Shown: positions 1 through 5,617 of the stretch, one piece after another | Position numbering within the stretch: the stretch's first letter is position 1 | How the letters are laid out: each line of letters begins with the position of its first letter | Source of the DNA: an uncultured Clostridia bacterium | GTDB taxonomy: Bacteria > Bacillota_A > Clostridia > Oscillospirales > Ruminococcaceae | Direction: 5' to 3' | DNA length: 5,617 bases | NCBI GenBank assembly: GCA_947169455.1 | Contig: CAMVPV010000109.1 | Location: forward strand, 1-5,617 | Position numbers and translations under genes: made by a program | Notes under the pieces: generated by a model | Told to the model about the DNA's origin: nothing | Seen by the model: the letters and a program-made list of their open reading frames with translations, nothing else | Databases searched by the model: none

Positions 1-10
1 GCATGAAAAC

Positions 11-30
11 ACCCCGGCTCGAACCGGGGT
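11..30. terminator. Terminator-like hairpin at left edge
   Basis: A perfect 7-bp GC-rich stem (ACCCCGG paired with CCGGGGT) closes a 6-base loop, CTCGAA. It is followed on the plus strand by ATTGTTTATTT and flanked on the other side by GAAAAC, which reads GTTTTC on the minus strand. It could therefore stop transcription in either direction, most likely for a gene beyond the left edge. The U tracts are short, so the call rests mainly on the stem. Confidence 0.55.
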
Positions 31-259
31 ATTGTTTATTTCCCAATCAAAATACTCTGCTAAAGTGATTTTGCCGTTTTAAGCGGCAATACTGCTAATT
101 ATGGATATTATTTCAAAGGACCCAATCCTCCGCTCCTGAGCTTACCGGCTTTTGCTTCTTTTGAAAAAGATTCGATAAAGTGTGAAGATCATTTTCACAA
201 ATATATGTCTGAACTTTTGCAATGCATAACAAGGATGCCGAAAAGCTGATAATATCACG
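31..259. other. Intergenic stretch, no convincing gene
   Basis: No complete gene is visible here. A small 6-bp hairpin (TTGCCG at 71-76 with CGGCAA at 84-89) has no obvious role. On the plus strand the frame 64-249 is open for 61 codons and ends in TGA just before the 260-293 hairpin, but it has no ATG, GTG or TTG before an ATG at 205 and no ribosome site. It might be the remnant of the 3' end of a convergent gene, or chance. I recognise no protein family in it and see no promoter with confidence. Confidence 0.4.
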
Positions 260-293
260 AACGGCGCAGTCTGAACAAACAGACTGCGCCGTT
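260..293. terminator. Probable bidirectional terminator after the operon
   Basis: A perfect 14-bp inverted repeat (260-273 with 280-293) encloses the 6-base loop AACAAA. It lies about 30 bases beyond the stop codon of the last minus-strand gene, where an operon terminator is expected. The T-rich flank is clearer on the plus-strand side (TTATCGTTATTTTATC). On the minus strand the stem is followed by CGTGATATT, a poor U tract. It could therefore serve both the operon and anything converging from the left. Confidence 0.7.
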
Positions 294-321
294 TATCGTT
301 ATTTTATCTCATTTTCTGTGT

Positions 322-1479
322 TTATTTTTCCCAGAGAGAACAGTATATATCAAGAATGTCTTTTTTGGTCACATTCTTGACGGTATTTGCGGGGCTGCCG
401 CTTGCAAGCGCATCATCGGCCATCTTATCGATACATGACATGAACTTCTCCCTGCTGATACCGTACTCAGCAAGTGTCGGGACTTCACATATCCTGCATA
501 TCTCGCCTGTCCTTGCAAGGAATTTCTCAGCAGCAGTTTTATCATCGTCCAAAGGATCCGCCGCTCCCGTTTCACGTCCGAGCACCGCAAATCTGTCATA
601 TGTCCCGTCAAGTGCAAAACCCATACATTTTTCGAGAAGAATCGCATTTGAAAGACCGTGCGGCACATGGAACATCGCACCTATCGGTCTGCTCATTCCG
701 TGTACTATCGTTACCGATGCATTGTTTATCGCTATCCCGGCTTCAAGCGCCGCTATCGACATCTGCGTTCTCGCTTCGGTATCATTTCCGTTTCTGTACG
801 CCGCGGGAAGATATCTGAAAATTCGCTTCACGGCAGACAATGCAGCAGTATCTGTGAGCGGCTGTGCAAGACGCGAGGAATACGATTCTATTGCATGGGT
901 CAGTGCGTCAAGTCCCGTTGAAGCGGTGACGCTTTGGGGCGAAGAAGCCGAAAAGTCAGGGTCTATCACTGCAAGAGATGGTATCAGACAGTCCCCTTTC
1001 AGTAGCATCTTTATACCGGTGACGCTGTCGGTGATGACGGTGAATTTAGTCGCCTCGGAGCCTGTTCCGGCTGTTGTCGGTATCGCTGCCATAGGCGGCA
1101 TTTCACCCTCTATCGTTTTTCCCATAAGATCGGATATCCTGCCGCCGTTCACGGAAAGAGCCGCTATCGCTTTCATCGTATCCATCGGGCTGCCGCCTCT
1201 GACTGCGATCATACAATCGCAGCCTGCGGCTCTGTATTCAGCAAGCCCCGCATTTACCGTTCTGTCCGTGGGTTCTCCCGTGACACCGGAAAATATTGTA
1301 TACCTGACACCATGCTCCGACAGCATATCCGTGAGCTGCTTAAAACGATCAAGCTTCATGACTGTGGGGCCCGTGACGATCAGCACGCTTTTTCCCATTG
1401 TGCAAATATCTTTTTCGGCGAGAAACAGACTGTCCTCTCCACTTATAATTTTAGCGGGTATCTTGAATTCTCTGCTCAT
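322..1479 (-). CDS. Iron-containing alcohol dehydrogenase (group III)
   Basis: This 385-residue protein is the usual length for the FucO/GldA-like iron-dependent alcohol dehydrogenases, cytoplasmic enzymes that interconvert alcohols and aldehydes with NAD(P)H. An N-terminal nucleotide-binding half carries RGGSPMD (residues 94-100) and the family stretch TTAGTGSE (135-142). The helical C-terminal half carries the metal ligands Asp191, His195, His260 and His274; the 4- and 14-residue spacings match FucO. Oddly, the first glycine of the usual GGGS is Arg94 (AGA codon, one base from GGA). The ATG is preceded by AGGGG at nine bases. The gene begins 16 bases after the hydrolase stop, so it is co-transcribed with it, and it ends in TAA ahead of the 260-293 hairpin. 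Substrate is not visible in the sequence. In this context reduction of malonate semialdehyde to 3-hydroxypropionate is a reasonable guess, but only a guess. Confidence 0.93.
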   Translation of the reverse strand: MSREFKIPAKIISGEDSLFLAEKDICTMGKSVLIVTGPTVMKLDRFKQLTDMLSEHGVRYTIFSGVTGEPTDRTVNAGLAEYRAAGCDCMIAVRGGSPMDTMKAIAALSVNGGRISDLMGKTIEGEMPPMAAIPTTAGTGSEATKFTVITDSVTGIKMLLKGDCLIPSLAVIDPDFSASSPQSVTASTGLDALTHAIESYSSRLAQPLTDTAALSAVKRIFRYLPAAYRNGNDTEARTQMSIAALEAGIAINNASVTIVHGMSRPIGAMFHVPHGLSNAILLEKCMGFALDGTYDRFAVLGRETGAADPLDDDKTAAEKFLARTGEICRICEVPTLAEYGISREKFMSCIDKMADDALASGSPANTVKNVTKKDILDIYCSLWEK

Positions 1480-1488
1480 TCAGGTCAT

Positions 1489-1493
1489 CCCCT
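1489..1493 (-). promoter_or_regulatory. Ribosome binding site of the alcohol dehydrogenase
   Basis: AGGGG lies nine bases upstream of the ATG at 1479, within the 16-base gap after the preceding stop codon. It supports this ATG as the start. Confidence 0.7.
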
Positions 1494-1495
1494 GT

Positions 1496-2758
1496 TCAGT
1501 CTTTATCCGCTCTGAGTAAGGCATTGAGCATTACCGTTGCGCCCTCGGTACAGTGTTCTACCGAGGAAAATTCGGGTTCGCAATGAGAAAGACCATCCTT
1601 TGACTGCACGAAAATCATAGTAGTCGGGAGCATATACGATGCAAACTGTGCATCATGTCCTGCGCCGGAATGGATATACTGATGCTTTACTCCGCATTCC
1701 TCTGCGGCTTCCTTAACATAGCCGACGAGCTTCTTGTCCCAGTATACCGTATCTCTGTTCCATGCCTTCTCGACTGTGCAGGTGCAGCCTGACCATTCTC
1801 TTGCGGCGCAGCTCTTTACTATTGCAAGGACTATTTCAAGCACCTCGGGCTTTTCGTGTCTTGCATCAAATGAGAAGTCGAAATAATCAGGCACACAGGT
1901 ATGTACGCAGGGGTGACAAACAACCTCACCCGTCGTGTAGACAAGATCGGCTACACCAAGCTTGTCTATCTCTTCGTGGAGATAGCACACCGCCTGAGCT
2001 GCGGCATAGAAAGCATCCTTTCTCTTAGGCATCGGGAACGTTCCCGCGTGGGTAGTCTGTCCGAAGAATTTTATGCGGTAATTGAACATACCGAGAACAC
2101 AGTCAACGACACCGATATCATTTCCCGCATCTTCAAGTATCGGTCCCTGCTCGATATGGGTCTCGAACATATAAAGATATCTTTCAGGGTCAAGGCGGAA
2201 CTTTTTATCACCTTTGAAGCCCGAGCTTTCGAGCGCCTCACCGAATGTCTTTGTCGGGTCGAGTATGCTCTTTGACTGCATCATATCTTCATATCTGAAC
2301 TTGCTGCGGATCTCCTCAGGAAGATAGTCATAGCAAACGATGCCCGAACACATCATCGCAGGCGGATACAGAGAGCCCTCCTCATTCGTCCATATCATAG
2401 CGGTGAGCGGGTGCTTGTGCGGGATATTCTGCTCCGCTACCGTTTCAAGCACCTCCATTGCACTCATAACTCCGAGTATGCCGTCATAGTTTCCGCCGTT
2501 CTTGACGGAATCGCAGTGCGATGCCATTACGATGCGCTTTGCATCAGGGTCGCTGCCCGGAAGAGTCGCATAAATATTCGCAACATCGTCCGTTTCGATC
2601 ACTGCGCCTATTTTCTCCATACGGCTGATAAATTCTTTTCTCGCCATAATTGCTTCTTCGGAGAGAGAATATCTCGTTATACCGCCGTGTCCCGCATCTC
2701 CGAATCTGCTGAACGTGGTGATCTTGTCTTCCATTCTTTTTTCGCTGCATTTATACAT
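1496..2758 (-). CDS. M20-family N-carbamoyl-amino-acid amidohydrolase
   Basis: This 420-residue zinc-dependent amidohydrolase belongs to the M20 group of N-carbamoyl-L-amino-acid hydrolases, allantoate amidohydrolases and bacterial beta-ureidopropionases (usually about 410 residues). Such enzymes release CO2, ammonia and an amino acid from an N-carbamoyl compound in the cytoplasm. Counting from the start chosen here, the metal and catalytic residues are His81 and Asp83 (SHCDS), Asp92 (NYDG), Glu126-Glu127 (TNEEG), His201 (HIEQGP) and His392 (SHCEPE). The dimerisation-lid segment with TTHAGT is at about 235-240, and GAGHDA at 365-370. The ATG at 2758 is preferred because AGGAAAGGAAG lies seven bases upstream. 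An in-frame ATG at 2788 has no such site and would add ten residues. The usual Asn of the N-x-I/V-P substrate loop appears to be Thr (HTCVPD), while the following DARH keeps the Arg expected to hold the substrate carboxylate. Next to a dihydropyrimidinase, N-carbamoyl-beta-alanine or another N-carbamoyl amino acid is the likely substrate. Allantoate is less likely, because the ring-opening neighbour is not allantoinase-like. Confidence 0.9.
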   Translation of the reverse strand: MYKCSEKRMEDKITTFSRFGDAGHGGITRYSLSEEAIMARKEFISRMEKIGAVIETDDVANIYATLPGSDPDAKRIVMASHCDSVKNGGNYDGILGVMSAMEVLETVAEQNIPHKHPLTAMIWTNEEGSLYPPAMMCSGIVCYDYLPEEIRSKFRYEDMMQSKSILDPTKTFGEALESSGFKGDKKFRLDPERYLYMFETHIEQGPILEDAGNDIGVVDCVLGMFNYRIKFFGQTTHAGTFPMPKRKDAFYAAAQAVCYLHEEIDKLGVADLVYTTGEVVCHPCVHTCVPDYFDFSFDARHEKPEVLEIVLAIVKSCAAREWSGCTCTVEKAWNRDTVYWDKKLVGYVKEAAEECGVKHQYIHSGAGHDAQFASYMLPTTMIFVQSKDGLSHCEPEFSSVEHCTEGATVMLNALLRADKD

Positions 2759-2765
2759 ACAGATA

Positions 2766-2776
2766 CTTCCTTTCCT
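2766..2776 (-). promoter_or_regulatory. Ribosome binding site deciding the hydrolase start
   Basis: AGGAAAGGAAG lies seven bases upstream of the ATG at 2758. It sits inside the coding sequence that would follow the alternative ATG at 2788, so it favours the shorter protein. The upstream frame ends at 2788, 29 bases before the start. Confidence 0.75.
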
Positions 2777-2787
2777 GCTTCGGTTCA

Positions 2788-3189
2788 TCAGCGCTGCTCG
2801 GGTACTCTCATGCAGTTCTCAAGCAGATACACTACCTCATCAGAGGTAACGATATATGCTTTTTCCTTATTTTCCCCGAGATCGAACACTACTGCGAACA
2901 TGTCGTCCCAATCATTGATGTACAGCCTTGCTCTGTCCGCGCCGAACTTTTCTTTTACAAACGGTCTTATGCGTGCAAAGCCGTACAGCATACCGTCCCT
3001 CGGAACACTGAAGCTCAGTTTTCCTGCGGTCCCCCGCTTTATCATCAGCTCAACGGGTATCTCCGTCAGACCGCACGGGAGAGAAAACTGGCTGTACAGA
3101 ACTGTTCTGAACCTGTCCGGTGTTACCAGCTCGGACAATTCGCACGAAACAGCGTCATTTATGGTCGCAGTCGGAATGCATCTTTTCAT
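2788..3189 (-). CDS. Unrecognised 133-residue protein, probably lacking its true 5' end
   Basis: I do not recognise this protein. It is soluble-looking, with no signal peptide or membrane segment. Its composition suggests alternating strands and short helices, including LYINDWDDMFAVVFDLG (about 88-104) and a C-terminal helix VVYLLENCMR. Codon choice from about residue 11 on resembles its neighbours, which suggests real coding sequence. The first ten codons, however, are the dihydropyrimidinase tail read in another frame. A TAA lies two codons upstream of the ATG and no ribosome site precedes it. The simplest reading is the 3' part of a longer gene whose beginning was lost at the junction near 3158. 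Its stop (TGA) overlaps by one base an unused ATG of the hydrolase frame. Whether it is translated at all is doubtful. Confidence 0.4.
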   Translation of the reverse strand: MKRCIPTATINDAVSCELSELVTPDRFRTVLYSQFSLPCGLTEIPVELMIKRGTAGKLSFSVPRDGMLYGFARIRPFVKEKFGADRARLYINDWDDMFAVVFDLGENKEKAYIVTSDEVVYLLENCMRVPEQR

Positions 3190-4384
3190 TGGTTATCGTA
3201 AATTCTGCATCGGGATCATATATGACTATGTCCGCGTCCTTGCCGATCTCAATGCCGCCCTTTGACTTGCAGCCGAATATCCTTGCGGGATTTGCCGAAC
3301 ACAGGGCTACCGCTTTTTCAAAGGATATCTTTCCGTCGTTTGCAGCCGAGAGCATATATGGATACATATTCTCTATGCCCGCGCAGCCATTTGGTATCTT
3401 TGTGAAATCATCCTTGCCCCAGTCCTTTTCTGCCGATTGGAACGGGCAGTGATCGGTAGCTACCGTGTCGATATTTCCGCGCTTTACAGCCTCCCAGAGT
3501 GCAGCCTTGCTCTCCTCGCCCTTCATCGGCGGCGAACATACGAAGTTCCTGCCGTCCTCGCGCTTATAGACTTCACTCGTGAATTCAAGATACTGCGGAC
3601 AGGTCTCCGCATATATCTCATACCCCTCGTCCTTTGCCTTTGTCACGGCTTCAACGCCCTGCTTGTTCGCAAGATGAACTATGTAGAGCGGCGCTCCCGA
3701 AGCCTTCGCCCACTGTATCGCACGCTCGTCCGCTTCGCCCTCAACAAACTCCGGACGTGACATATAATGGTACCATGCACTTGTCTTGCCCTCGGAGAGA
3801 TATTTCTTCGTGAGCATATTCACAAGTTCGTTGTTCTCGGCGTGTACCTCGATAAGTGCGCCCGCTTCCTTTGCTTTTTGCAGCACCTGAAAGAACACAC
3901 CGTCGGTAACGCCGAAATCATATACCATGAAAACCTTGAATGAGGGAACTCCGTATTCGACACATTCGCTTATGCCCTCGATAAGACCGTTCTCAACGTC
4001 CTTTACCGCAACATGGAATGAATAATCCACCGCAGCATCGGGGGCACAGAGCGCATCGCGCCTTTTTATCGTATCGGTCATCTTTTCATTGAAATCCTGG
4101 AGCGCAAAATCGAAAACCGTTGTAGTACCGCCGCAGGCAGCCGCTCTTGTTCCTGCGAAGTAATCGTCGGATGATACCGTTCCGCCGAACGGCATAGCAA
4201 GATGAGTATGCGCATCTATCGCGCCCGGCAGCACGAGCTTGCCCGCTGCATCGACGACAGTTTCAAATTCTCACTCAGGTATGCTGTCCGCAATGCATAC
4301 TAACTTTCCGTCCTTTATCCCGACATCCGCCTTTACAGTGCTGTTTGCATTGACGACCGTACCGTTCTTTATGATGATATCCAT
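3155..4384 (-). pseudogene. Dihydropyrimidinase / D-hydantoinase, interrupted and C-terminally truncated
   Basis: This zinc amidohydrolase-superfamily enzyme hydrolyses the ring of dihydrouracil or hydantoins to N-carbamoyl amino acids. Numbered from the ATG at 4384, it carries the metal ligands His59 and His61 (DAHTHL), the carboxylated Lys150 (SFKVFM), His181 (VHAENNE), His237 (IVHLAN) and Asp311 (ATDHCPF). MPFGGTVSSDD marks it as dihydropyrimidinase/hydantoinase rather than allantoinase. Two lesions are visible. Codon 38 (4271-4273) is TGA in phase, between SIPE and EFETVVDAAGK, with normal family sequence on both sides. The protein then stops at residue 409 after MHSDCDHK, where family members continue for another 50-60 residues. 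The ATG has GAGGAG seven bases upstream, overlapping the binding-protein stop, so translation would begin and then end after 37 codons. A GTG at 4234 could in principle restart translation, but it has no ribosome site and would omit the first strands. A sequencing or assembly error remains possible for both lesions. Confidence 0.85.
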
Positions 4385-4391
4385 AACATCG

Positions 4392-4397
4392 CTCCTC
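4392..4397 (-). promoter_or_regulatory. Ribosome binding site of the dihydropyrimidinase
   Basis: GAGGAG lies seven bases before the ATG at 4384 and overlaps the TGA that ends the binding-protein gene (4396-4398). This layout implies translational coupling of the two genes and shows that the N-terminal 37 codons of the dihydropyrimidinase belong to it. Confidence 0.75.
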
Positions 4398-5511
4398 ACT
4401 TCTTATATACGAGTACAAGACCCGATCTCTGATATACCTGTGCGATCTCGAGAAGATCCATGCCGCCTGCGTCTGCGGATATAAGGTTGGATACCCATGT
4501 AACACCGAAATCAACCGTTCCGTTGTTTACAGCTGTCGTCTCGCCGATGTCTCCGCCGCCGGAAACTATCGTCACATCAAGACCGACTTCATCATAGCAG
4601 CCCTTTGCCTTCGCCACGAAATAGCCCATGAACTGTGCCTGTGGCAGCCACTTAAGCTGAATGGATACCTCTTTCTTTTCGGGAGCATCAAAGCTTCCGG
4701 CTGACGCATCTGTCCAGTAAGCGGTGCTGCGGATATCATCGAGAGCGAGCGACTGGAGCTTTTCTGCTGCGGCGCTGTCATCAAGCATGATATACTTCTT
4801 TGCAAGGTCGAGAGTCTGCTGCATAGCAGTCTCGTCCATTTTTCCGTATTCCGTTACCGTCTTTCCCTCTGTATCTGTCTCCACAAGCTTCTTTACCTCG
4901 GAAGCCATATACGCCTGATGATCGGATGAAACGGAAGAACCCGCTTCAAACACTATCTGAGCCGCTTCATCGGGATGCTCGCAGGCGTACTGCCAACCCT
5001 TCATCGAAGCTGCAATGAAAGCCTTTACGGTATTCGGGTTCTGCTCGGCGAATGCCTTTGTGCAGAAGAGGTTGTCTTCAAGCATTGCAACGCCCTCATC
5101 ATTCATATCGATTATCCCGACGGAATCGCCGTAGCCGTAGCCGCCCTCATAGCTGTTCTTTACGAGACCGAGCTCGTTGTATGTCATTGCAGATGCAAGA
5201 GTGATCGAACCGTCGTCAAAGCCATCCATATCGAACGCCTGTGAAAGGAAACGATTCTCCTGACCGTATTTCGTAAGAAGTGCAAGTATCTCATACTCAT
5301 TTCCGAGACCCCAGTTGCCGACCTTACCCTCCTGTGCTGCCGCAACTATCCTGTCAGCGTCGGAAATGTCCCCCGATGCCTGAGCTGCCGTATCAGCTCC
5401 GGCTGATGTTTCGGCAGATGCTGCCGCTGTCGTTTCTGCGGATGCGGCTGTGCCGCCGGAAGATGAACCGCAGGCGGAAAATGTTGATACGATGACTGCT
5501 GCGGCGACCAA
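4396..5511 (-). CDS. NMT1/THI5-like ABC-transporter solute-binding lipoprotein, circularly permuted
   Basis: This 371-residue protein would bind a small solute outside the membrane and deliver it to an ABC permease. NMT1/THI5-like family members take up pyrimidine-type and other small compounds. A hydrophobic stretch (1-13) ends in a lipobox-like FSAC, with Cys14 as the lipid anchor, then a Ser/Ala/Glu/Thr tether (15-46). The domain order is abnormal. Residues about 47-269 hold the block that normally comes second: GKVGNWGLGNEYE at 62-74, AMTYNE at 108-113, and a C-terminal YWTD. Residues about 279-371 hold what normally begins the mature protein: KWLPQAQFMGYFVAKAKG, then GTVDFGV, then QRSGLVLVYKK. 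The two are joined by a short linker at 270-278. The frame is uninterrupted. The usual ATG with a Lys-rich beginning is missing: only TTG at 5511 is available, no ribosome site precedes it, and an in-frame TAA lies at 5527-5529. Residue 304 is Cys where KGYY is usual. Family assignment is firm; function in this form is uncertain. Confidence 0.8.
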   Translation of the reverse strand: MVAAAVIVSTFSACGSSSGGTAASAETTAAASAETSAGADTAAQASGDISDADRIVAAAQEGKVGNWGLGNEYEILALLTKYGQENRFLSQAFDMDGFDDGSITLASAMTYNELGLVKNSYEGGYGYGDSVGIIDMNDEGVAMLEDNLFCTKAFAEQNPNTVKAFIAASMKGWQYACEHPDEAAQIVFEAGSSVSSDHQAYMASEVKKLVETDTEGKTVTEYGKMDETAMQQTLDLAKKYIMLDDSAAAEKLQSLALDDIRSTAYWTDASAGSFDAPEKKEVSIQLKWLPQAQFMGYFVAKAKGCYDEVGLDVTIVSGGGDIGETTAVNNGTVDFGVTWVSNLISADAGGMDLLEIAQVYQRSGLVLVYKK

Positions 5512-5527
5512 TGCCGCAAGATCTTTT

Positions 5528-5617
5528 TATGAGCTGTATCAGCATGAGATACGGGAACGCGATCTTCTCGATCACTCCCGACAGGCTCATAAGAAGCGCA
5601 AGAGTGAAGCCCGAAAC
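5528..5617 (-). pseudogene. ABC-transporter permease fragment, running off the right edge
   Basis: Thirty codons are open from the window edge, with a hydrophobic stretch followed by VIEKIAFPYLMLIQLI. This resembles the segment of SsuC/TauC/ThiX-type inner-membrane permeases that reads roughly P-L-L-x-x-x-Q-x-I-P-K before the conserved cytoplasmic loop contacting the ATPase. The resemblance breaks off at 5528, just where Pro-Lys and the loop should follow. The frame then runs on to a stop at 5393 through an Arg-rich, non-membrane sequence, which is the binding-protein tether read out of phase. The 5' part lies outside the window. With only 30 residues the family call is moderate. A permease beside a binding protein is the expected arrangement, but here the permease is cut in mid-domain. 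Confidence 0.55.

Noticed and set aside
8..42. tRNA T-arm in the left-edge hairpin (GGTTCGAGCC on the minus strand)
   Set aside because: The loop is 6 rather than 7 bases in the symmetric stem and no acceptor, anticodon or D arm flanks it; it is better read as a terminator stem.
356..1519. Long open frame on the plus strand opposite the alcohol dehydrogenase (387 codons)
   Set aside because: It is the antisense of a clear enzyme with all metal ligands on the minus strand, has no family motifs, and its start overlaps the end of the real gene.
2411..3265. Plus-strand open frame of 284 codons
   Set aside because: It is antisense to the hydrolase N-terminus, the unknown frame and the dihydropyrimidinase tail; it has no ribosome site and no recognisable domain.
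4225..4273. Selenocysteine at the in-frame TGA of the dihydropyrimidinase
   Set aside because: The position is a variable surface stretch where the family has no cysteine, and there is no convincing bacterial SECIS hairpin right after the TGA; only a weak 5-bp GCAGC/GCTGC stem lies about 25 bases downstream.
322..4384. Alternative genetic code with TGA read as tryptophan
   Set aside because: Tryptophans in all genes are TGG and the M20 hydrolase and the 133-codon frame end in TGA at sensible places, so TGA is a stop here.
3155..4384. Allantoinase as an alternative call for the cyclic amidohydrolase
   Set aside because: MPFGGTVSSDD after the His-x-His motif is typical of dihydropyrimidinase/hydantoinase, whereas allantoinases carry a different NEPGR-like segment.
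5393..5527. Arg-rich continuation of the permease frame as a real protein tail
   Set aside because: It is the binding-protein tether read out of phase; the in-phase reading gives a lipobox and a typical Ala/Ser/Glu/Thr tether.

Overview
The window looks like part of a catabolic operon from an anaerobic Gram-positive gut bacterium of the Clostridia, most like a Ruminococcaceae or Lachnospiraceae member. The grounds are moderate GC, strong AGGAGG-type ribosome sites, a lipoprotein with a Ser/Ala/Glu/Thr-rich tether, and an iron-dependent alcohol dehydrogenase. This placement is inferred from style, not from a database match. All supported genes lie on the minus strand and are read from the right edge to the left.

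In transcription order the window holds: the broken start of an ABC-transporter permease (right edge to about 5528); a solute-binding lipoprotein of the NMT1/THI5-like family (5511-4396); a dihydropyrimidinase/D-hydantoinase (4384-3155); an unrecognised 133-codon frame (3189-2788); an M20-family N-carbamoyl-amino-acid hydrolase (2758-1496); and an iron-containing alcohol dehydrogenase (1479-322). Genes are 0-20 bases apart or overlap. A 14-bp hairpin lies just beyond the last stop. Positions 1-321 carry two hairpins and no convincing gene.

Functionally the set fits import and ring opening of a cyclic amide. The transporter would bring in a pyrimidine- or hydantoin-like compound, the dihydropyrimidinase would open the ring to an N-carbamoyl amino acid, and the M20 enzyme would release CO2, NH3 and the free amino acid (beta-alanine if the source is dihydrouracil). 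The alcohol dehydrogenase could reduce a semialdehyde formed further on. The ring-reducing dehydrogenase is not in the window.

The most striking point is that the upstream half is rearranged while the downstream half looks intact. The binding protein is circularly permuted: the second-lobe block comes before the N-terminal lobe, with the break at the expected hinge. Its normal start codon is missing and it abuts a permease that stops in mid-domain. The dihydropyrimidinase has an in-frame TGA at codon 38 and loses its last 50-60 residues at a junction with an unrelated frame. Either this is a naturally reshuffled, decaying locus (with a possibly functional permuted binding protein), or the contig is mis-assembled. 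Reads across the junctions would decide.
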